The notes beneath the pieces are model-generated. The model saw only the letters and a program-made list of their open reading frames with translations. It ran no database searches and was not told the DNA's origin. Both the position numbers and the translations under genes were made by a program. Below, piece after piece: positions 56,347-64,000 of a stretch of 64,000 bases of DNA. The stretch's first letter is position 1. The number at the start of each line of letters is the position of its first letter. Origin of the DNA: Lepidonotus clava (lineage: Eukaryota > Annelida > Polychaeta > Phyllodocida > Polynoidae); assembly GCA_936440205.1 (NCBI GenBank), contig OW387134.1, positions 20,190,908 to 20,254,907 on the forward strand, given 5' to 3'.

Positions 56347-57320
56347 CGGATCACATTGCAATACAGTGCAAATACCTTCTTATGCAAAAGCTAAAGCGCA
56401 AAAATCATGTACCGGTATTAATTTTATGATTATTGGTCCATAAAAAATGAATGAGCTAAATGCTCAGCTTAGAAATACAATTGATATGTATTGAACAATT
56501 ACATGTAACCAAAATGTATCGGTTTCTTTGGAAAGCCCTATACATAGATTGCTTCCTATATTATTATATGTTACTAGATACAATAAGAAAAGAAATGACG
56601 TTATTTTTAGTGTAAACAAGATAAAAGAAAGTATCTTGGAAAAGGCGTTTGATTAGTAAGTATATCATAATGCTATAGACATGCATGTATCCTCATGCTG
56701 GTGCTCTAGAAAACCCGGGATTAAAAAAACCCTGAAATATAAAACAAACAACCATTTATTTAAATTGATATCAGCTTTCATTGCCTTGGGTATTGGTAGA
56801 CCTCTAAATACATACATTGAAAAACAAGCCGTGTATTATATATATATGCCTTTTTCTGAAAGAAGAGTTACATTGCATTTGTTTAACATTTTTATTTTAG
56901 TGTAATACCAACTTACATGTATGAGGTTCCCATTGGAGAATCTAACGTCGACGCCAACTTTTTGGGGAATATAATGCTTTGCACTGTACCTTTCAGACTC
57001 GATCAAACAACTATTACAGGACGACAATTAATTGAGATTTATAAGAGCTCGACTCTTATGCTGATCATATGTCATTGCATATAAATATCATGCTAGTGTG
57101 TAATGAAAGTGCAATGTCGTCGACGGCAGATTCATGTCAAGCTTGCTGTATTCATGAGAAAAATCTTGGGCCCATTAATTAGAAGCAATAAAATTGTCCT
57201 TTGCCGGCCTGCTGTATGAGCGTCTCTTGATTGCATTTCAATTAAAACAAGTAATGTCAAGGTTTGTGCGGTTGTAGTATTAAAAGGTACACCTCATCTA
57301 TTCATAACATGTTATTTACT

Positions 57321-58195
57321 GCAACATGCACACCTCCACTGCTGTAACCATGGGCCCTGGGTTCATTCGGGCACCATACACACCTGCCTGGCTGTGAACA
57401 TGGACCATAGGCTCATCCCATCAGCATGCACACATGTACAGCTGTGAACATAGACCCTGGACTCATCCCATCATCATGCACACCTGTACAGCTTTCAGCA
57501 TGGACCCTAGGCTCATCTAAGCACCATATCATGGACTCATCCCATTAGAATGCACACCTGTACAGCTGTGAACATAAACCCTGGGCTCATCCCATTAGAA
57601 TGCACACCTGTACAGCGGTGAACATGGGCCCTGGACTCATCCCATTAGAATGCACACCTGTACAGCTGTAAACATGGACCCTGGGCTCATCCCATCAGCA
57701 TGCACACCTGTACAGCTGTGAACATGGACCCTGGGCTCATCCCATCAGTATGCACACCTACACAGCTGGAAACATGGAACCTTAGCCTATAACTGCAACA
57801 TGCAGAACTCCACTGCTGTGACCATTGACCCTGGGCTCATCCCAACAGCAGGCACACCTGTATTGCTGTGAACATGGGCCTGCAGATCGTCCCTGCCGCA
57901 TGCACACCTGCAAAGCTGTAAAGGTGACCCATAGCCTAGTATTGTAATATGCCTCAGTTCATCCCAGGAGCATGCACCCCTGTATGGCTGTGAACATTGG
58001 CCCTTGTCTCATCCAAGCACCAGTGCACACCTGTGCAGTTGTGAACATGGACTCTGGGCTCATCCCAGCACCATACACCCCTATAGAGCCATGAACATGG
58101 ATACTCGGCTCATCCCAACAGCATGCACATATGTACGGATGTGAACATGGACCCTCGGCTCATTTATGCAACCACATGCACTCCTGCATTAGAAC
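57321..58195. repeat. Minisatellite, about 50 bp unit, about 17 copies
   Basis: The unit reads roughly CATGCACACCTGTACAGCTG followed by TGAACATGGACCCTGGGCTC and ATCCCATCAG. Copies vary by point changes and some are shortened. Most units carry the E-box sequences CACCTG and CAGCTG. There is no open frame through the array. Confidence 0.9.
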
Positions 58196-58200
58196 TTGGC

Positions 58201-58220
58201 TATATATATATATATATATT
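58201..58220. repeat. Short TA microsatellite
   Basis: About ten TA units next to the right end of the minisatellite. Confidence 0.85.
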
Positions 58221-61200
58221 ATACAGACCACGAGGCATTACTATTCACTATGATCCCCACTATGGTACAAGAGTGTTAGACAGTGATTGATTTGGAATTT
58301 TGAGAAGGGGGAGGACATGCTTTAGGAAGGACAGGTACCAGTAAATTTGAAAAGTGTTCAGGGACTTGATAACTCAGTCAATCAATATGCTAAATTTCCT
58401 ATGCAATTACTGTTTATTAAATTGTATGCAGCCATTTAGATATAGCTCTATGTCGAAATTAATGAAACCTAGTAGCTTTCGTAAATTCAAATTATTTTTT
58501 TGTCAATAATGTTGTATTTGAATGTTTAGAGAATGTAAATATGTTAATAAATTTGGAGTTAAAAAAAAAGTGTTACAACTGATAATTCATAGCGAGTGTA
58601 AAAATGATCAATTTACTATTAAGTAGTTTTCCATCAACATCTCAATTTCTTCTTAGCTAATTACAGGCAATGAATTTAATTGTCCTTCTATTCCTTGGAA
58701 ATATTAGCCATGGATACAGTCTTTCTGATAATTTTATTGCAGTCGTTAAGTCGTCCATTCTTTAAAAACAAAAATGGCCGGCAATTTTTTAACGATTTTC
58801 TTCTAATCGTTTGCAGTCTTTGAATTGTAAGTCATGAAGGATTTCATCTATTAAACTATGAAGGTAAAGACAACACAACACCAGGGTTTATTAGAAGAAT
58901 ATAATGCGCGTATGCGTGTATTAAAATGACGTTCTACATTCTTAGTATCTGCGTGCCGTACAGTGTATGCTGAAAGGAAATGGTCATCCCAGTGGCAATA
59001 GTCTACACCTTTATGTTAACTGATACTTCTCTTGCTGTGTCATTGCTTCTGGATATTTGACATTCACTTCGTGCAAATAAAGTTATTACCAAAGCTGAAT
59101 AATCCATCGTGCTTGCAATTCCATAACCGAAAATGTGAACAGGCAGAAATATGTTCTGGTAAAGATACTATCTTTCCTTGAACAAAGTTGAATATGGAAT
59201 GTCGGTCACGGCATATCTGTGTACCTTAGACATAGTGAACACTACTTTTGTCTGAATTATACCGGAGAAAATTCTGTTCGTATCAACACGTATGATAATG
59301 AAAACTTATTCAGGTGAAGAAACTATCTATAAATACACCATGCGTTTCCAAAGCAACATAACAACAACTTAAATGTCACCACTTCTCATGTGACAAATGT
59401 CTGTAACAATTATAACATTCAACTTTCTAGATTAAGCAAACAGTAAATTATGAATGATTCTAGTCTACCACTCTTGACAAGCACATTATTAACCTGTAGA
59501 AAAGGACTGAGCAATAGGACCGGTCACTTATACAATATAACACTATATAGGAGAGTGTTTTAACTTCCCACCTATTGATACAACAGCAAGTGACGGGTGA
59601 AGATTGAGGTTGAGGTCATCCAGATATTATGCTACAATTTCTACCAGCAATATCACATTAACCCAAGGGCCTAACCTAAGATAGTAAAGATACAAGGTCG
59701 TTGCCTTCCTAAGCACATTATAGTCATAAGCATTCAGTACTCATCAAAAGAACATCTTTTGCCGCACTCTTTGATCCGGCAACCTCTTATCTACCTTGCC
59801 TTACGGCTTACTACACTCACGATCTTGCTATGAGAGATGTTGAAAATATTGTATCAGAATAAAGTGCCCAAATAATGGGGGTATTAAGTAATTATCAAGA
59901 TAACTGCCTTCGTATCAGCAATCTAATGAGCTAGAGATGGTCTTTTGTTTTGTTCAATACAGAGAGGATGGGTACTACAGTTGTAATACCAAACTGTAAT
60001 TCCAAACAAGACAAAGAGTAAAAGTGGAAATCTGAGAGGTTAGAGATGAGAGAGGTATATTTTGAGGTATGCATGTACTTGTTTAACAACTGGAACATCG
60101 CCATAGTAGGAAAGACGAAGTATATCATCCAATGTATATACTTATGTACATTGTCTTGGAAGTTAATTTCTGTCTTTGAGGTCAGGTGAGGTATGCTTTT
60201 ATAGGAAAATATGTTAACTTTAGAAAAACAACGGTGAAGAAAATGTCAGCAACAGTAAGAAGTGAGGTCAACAAGCTCAGCTGTCAGTACAACACAGTCA
60301 GTTGTAAAACATTAAAAACAAACCGGATTTTAACCTTAACGATGAATATATCTCTGAACTAAAACAAAAACCAGTTTCAGATTCTGAAAAGAATCAAACC
60401 GCCAGCCCTTCCATTTTCTAGACTTTTTGAAAACAGATTGCTTGTTCGACTTTTTACAATCATGGGATTGACATTTTACTACTGAGTAGAATATATTTGT
60501 TCATATTATTATATAACTTATCAAAGTTAACTCATAAGCACCTATTGATAAGGGAGTCTGTTTGCTAATAGTTAGGAGACGGGACAATTCTAATACAATT
60601 ATATCATAAGATAGATTTCTTCGCCTGCTCTGCTTTAAAGGTTCCCTCACGTAACGGGATCATCCAATAACACATATCAATGCATTACGGCAGGAGACAG
60701 ACATGATTGCCTGTAACTAACTTGAAGTGGTAAAATTGTAAATAGCATATCAAACTGGTAATTTCTTTATCGATGGTTGTTTCACAACGACAAGAGGTTC
60801 CATGCCTGTTCGTAAATGCCTCTAGAGTATGACGACAGCAAGTGTAGGACGGCCGATGGCGTAATAGTTACACGAATGAGCTATCCACTACGGCTCTTTT
60901 CGTATAGGTCTCCACATCCTGAATTCAACATGTTACAAACTCAACCCTGGTTGGGGCATTGAATAGGGTAATTTGTTTTTGGTCTCTGTCTGTTAGAGTA
61001 AGAGGTGATCCACCATTGAATGTAATTAAAGCATGTTACGTTTTTTTCTCTACAAGGTCTCCCTAAGGTCATCACAGTAACAAAACTTCTCCATTGAGAC
61101 CGTTTAACAATCGACGAGGTAGATTCACTTCATTAAAATGTCCTAGGTACAAAACAGCCTATGCAGTTTAACCCCACGCAACACATTCCCAAAATGTATG

Positions 61201-63116
61201 ACATCTAACCTCACTTAGTAGAATCTCTAAGCTAAAGCCTATAGGTTATACGCCGCACAAAGACATCGCACCTAAAGCACCAGCAGAAGCAAAATCACAA
61301 TTTGATCTTTGTAAATTACAACCATTACAAAAGGAAACAAAGTAAACCTACTCCACCATGTTTGAAACACTTATCATTGAAGGCAAGGTATTCTCCATAT
61401 GCCCGCATTTCCATAAAGATTTAACAAAAATATTCCACGAAACACACTTCCTACTATAATTTTACCACAGAGGTAAGACATGGCATAATAAAGGTAATAT
61501 TTTCTCAAAATGTAGTACAATAACTGTTCATTCAATATCAGTCGCTCTTTTCGTTTTTCCCATTTAAACTGGTAAGAATTATTACCTTTTTTTATTAGCC
61601 CTTGAAGCATCCGCACACTGGATAAGTACGTTAATGAACTGTATAATATTGTAATGTACTTTCCATCTAGCTCACCTCGCACATTCACCCTCTTATATAA
61701 AAGGACAACCTATACTGTCCAACTTGATATTGCGTATCAGTGTGCACAATCGATCCGATATCAGCATGGACTTTCTTACCCAGGGACGTTATACCAAGGT
61801 TCTTGAGGAAGTGGTAAAAGGAGGGAGGTCAATTTGACAAAAGATAATATGCATGATTGTGTCCCATCTCAGTGAATCATTATTGTTGTTCTTCAGGCTA
61901 GAGGAAAAACATTTCTTCTAGTGTGTAGGAAAATTATATGGGAATTATAATATTATAATCAAAGTTCTCACGTTTATGTGTATGTTTACTGTTTGTTTAT
62001 GAATTTGGAAATACATTCTTACAATAGATTATTTTCTAAAAGGGATGTTATATCCGTGACGGGATGCATGTACAGGTATTTACTTTTGAAACCAACCTCC
62101 GTTTGGCCAATTAACCTAAGAACCTATGTATTCCATATGTGAAGTACCATCGATAAGGGATTACGTCAAATAAACAATTCTGGATAAATGCTCCTTAGAA
62201 ATACAGTTATCAATTACACATTCAATTTTGCACAAACATGACTGCAGATCGCGTGGATTAGTTTACGTACGAAACTGACTGAACCGTGAATATACATAAT
62301 TATATACCAGTATGTGACAGAATCGAAGACAATCAGCCTAAGGCAATGACAAAAGGGCTATAAAAGGTACGTGTATACCATCCGACGGTAGGAAGTCCTA
62401 ATACAGGATTGAATACGTGTTTTAAGTCAGTTGAAAAAGAAGGCTGTTGTGGACATGCCTTTTGAGCCGTTCAATAAAAAGTTCAGGTCTAGCGCTTATT
62501 AATACAGTTTCAGTATTTGAGGTATAGGCTAGATGAATGAAGGTCACTGAACTTGGAGGGGGAACTCGCATATGGACGGTCACTTTGGAATTGTTTTGCC
62601 TCGTGTTTAGAAACGCCATGAAGTAGAGTGGTGGAGTAGTAGTGTATACCCTGCTACAGCCCGCGGGGTGGTGGGGGTATTCATTCTAGATCTACTTGGA
62701 AATACCCTGCGAGGAGTTATAATTTACAAAATATGCTTGTATGACATCTTCTATATAAATATACAAATCATCAGGTTTCATCAGGGAAAACGCCAACGAA
62801 CGTAGGTGATATACTACAGAAACGAGGTAGATGGACCTATACGATTAACAACAGGTCCGGTTGGTTCACCCAGGACGTGACGTGTAGATCTCCTGAACAA
62901 GAGTTCCCTTTCTTCTGACATTATTTCGGGCGTCACCTGCCGCATCATGATATGCATTCACCCCAAAACATACATTACACTTTGTACTACGCTTCACCCA
63001 AACTTTCCCAGTGAAATTTCATTCAGCATTTACGAATTCTCAGTTCGAATCACTGGCAAAGTAGAGGAAGCTACACACTAAGTTCAGTCTTTGATATGCA
63101 CCAATTATTGTTGAGA
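58221..63116. other. Gene-poor DNA, likely 3' flank of the bZIP gene
   Basis: AT-rich, with no conserved coding block in six frames. Its right part should hold the 3' untranslated region of the minus-strand bZIP gene. No tRNA or other RNA gene was recognised. Confidence 0.5.
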
Positions 63117-64000
63117 TTACTTTGGCGACACTGATTGTTCTGTTTGATTAACTGGCGATGCATCCTGGAGTGTCTTAAGAGGTGGCGGCTCAAAAGGCTC
63201 CCCTTTTGCCTTGGCGGCGTTTTTCAGTTCGATAAGATCCTTTAACGTGGAGACCTCTGAGGTGAGGTTCTGAAGTTCTTCCTTTAGTCTCTGGTTTTCC
63301 GTTTCCAGCACTGTGGACTTGGCCATCCTCATCTCGTTGATGAGTTTACGGTTTTCTCGACACTTGCGCGCCGCCTGATTATTGCGCTGGCGTCGTTCGG
63401 TGTACTTGGGGTCTATGGAGGTGTTCTTCCTACCGATACACCTGGGCGACACTCCGGTAGTACCGCCGTCACTGGAGCTGTTGTCGTCCCGCTGGAAGCC
63501 GTTGGCCTCCACGTCGGACGTCTCGGCCAGCAGGGTGGTGGGCAGGTTGGCCGCCTCCACGGCCTGGTCCCCGGCCAGGACCCCGCGCTCCCGGAGGTGC
63601 TGGGCCAGCTTGTGGCGCAACTTGTGCGGGATGGCGGCGTGGCGCAGGCTGCCGTCGGGCACCATGGGGCACGGCTTGATCTCGATGTAGCCCTGCGCCG
63701 GCGCCAGGCCGTCCTTCTCCCGCTTACACAGGTTGAGCGGGATGGCCCCGCGCCCCCCGACGTCGTGCTCGTCCGACGTGTCGCCGCACTCGGAGTACTC
63801 GCTGCCCGACCCGCCGCTCGAGTTGGTCACGATCTGCAGGCGCGGGCTGTTACTGTCCCCCGACCCCGGCCGGGGCGGGCACACCTCCATGGCGCGCAGT
63901 TTGGGGTAGAAGGCGGCCGCGTCGTGTGGTCCGAGCGGCGACCCACCACCTCCTCCTCCTCCACTCTCCCCACCGCTGGAGGCCTCCCGGTAGGACGGGG
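63117..64000 (-). CDS. PAR/NFIL3-like bZIP factor, 5' end outside window
   Basis: Sequence-specific transcription factor acting in the nucleus as a dimer. The frame is open from the stop at 63117 to the window edge (293 codons visible), so the start and any 5' exons lie beyond 64000. The Met at 63890 is probably internal, since the frame upstream (SPLGPHDAAAFYPKLRA) reads as protein. The basic region DPKYTERRQRNNQAARKCRE sits close to the C-terminus, with leucines spaced by seven (in VLETE, RLKEE, NLTSE, TLKDL). KY..RR..NN.AA...R matches PAR/NFIL3 factors. The zipper tail STLKDLI recalls C/EBP. Upstream, IPLNLCKRE and IPHKLRHK are short motifs; the second is shared with vrille/NFIL3 proteins as I recall them. 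Ser/Gly-rich and poly-Gly linkers flank these. The exon is very GC-rich. Confidence 0.88.
   Translation of the reverse strand, partial: PSYREASSGGESGGGGGGGSPLGPHDAAAFYPKLRAMEVCPPRPGSGDSNSPRLQIVTNSSGGSGSEYSECGDTSDEHDVGGRGAIPLNLCKREKDGLAPAQGYIEIKPCPMVPDGSLRHAAIPHKLRHKLAQHLRERGVLAGDQAVEAANLPTTLLAETSDVEANGFQRDDNSSSDGGTTGVSPRCIGRKNTSIDPKYTERRQRNNQAARKCRENRKLINEMRMAKSTVLETENQRLKEELQNLTSEVSTLKDLIELKNAAKAKGEPFEPPPLKTLQDASPVNQTEQSVSPK

Larger units (their letters stand above)
50625..57320. other. Gene-poor DNA right of SKP2
   Basis: I find no conserved coding block in six frames over these 6.7 kb. The content is AT-rich single-copy-looking DNA with two inverted-repeat elements (51892-52153 and 56118-56346) and an AT microsatellite. 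The 91-codon frame at 52176-52451 is not recognised. Confidence 0.5.

Noticed and set aside
57321-58195. Minisatellite as a CRISPR array
   Set aside because: Units are contiguous and diverged, with no unique spacers, in an animal genome.
63382-63690. Plus frame opposite the bZIP exon
   Set aside because: Shadow of the bZIP coding sequence.

Overview
The window looks like nuclear DNA of a marine invertebrate. Genes are split by many GT-AG introns and the background is AT-rich. Noncoding DNA is packed with short inverted-repeat elements. The protein set (a mitochondrial heme lyase, two secreted ferritins, SKP2, a PAR/NFIL3-like bZIP factor) is animal. I cannot fix the phylum: secreted ferritins and env-bearing Gypsy elements suit a mollusc, a brachiopod or another marine invertebrate.

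Layout, left to right. HCCS lies on the minus strand (790-3045, five coding exons). It is followed by about 3 kb of repeat-bearing intergenic DNA. Two five-exon secreted ferritin genes stand head to head: one on minus (6229-8698), one on plus (10012-12457). They share a 1.3 kb intergenic stretch and every intron position. From 12836 to 33881 lies a three-level nest of mobile elements: a 544 bp solo LTR, split by a 634 bp TTAA-targeting (piggyBac-type) element, itself split by a 19.86 kb Gypsy-type LTR element. The last is in minus orientation with gag, pol, two overlapping small ORFs and env. Its two 619 bp LTRs look identical, so it is very young. It also has an unusual 6 kb segment between env and the 3' LTR, which carries a GC-rich ORF on the opposite strand.

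Right of the nest are two more inverted-repeat elements, then SKP2 on plus (37937-49182, eleven coding exons). Its introns hold at least six transposon remnants, among them a solo LTR of the same family as the outermost nest layer. About 14 kb of gene-poor DNA follows, with a roughly 50 bp minisatellite at 57321-58195. The window ends inside the last exon(s) of a minus-strand bZIP transcription factor gene (63117 to the edge).

HCCS and the ferritins both concern iron or heme, but acting in the mitochondrion versus the secretory route, so their adjacency may be chance. The head-to-head ferritins are the only host arrangement that suggests shared regulation. SKP2 (substrate receptor of an SCF ubiquitin ligase) and the bZIP gene are independent loci.
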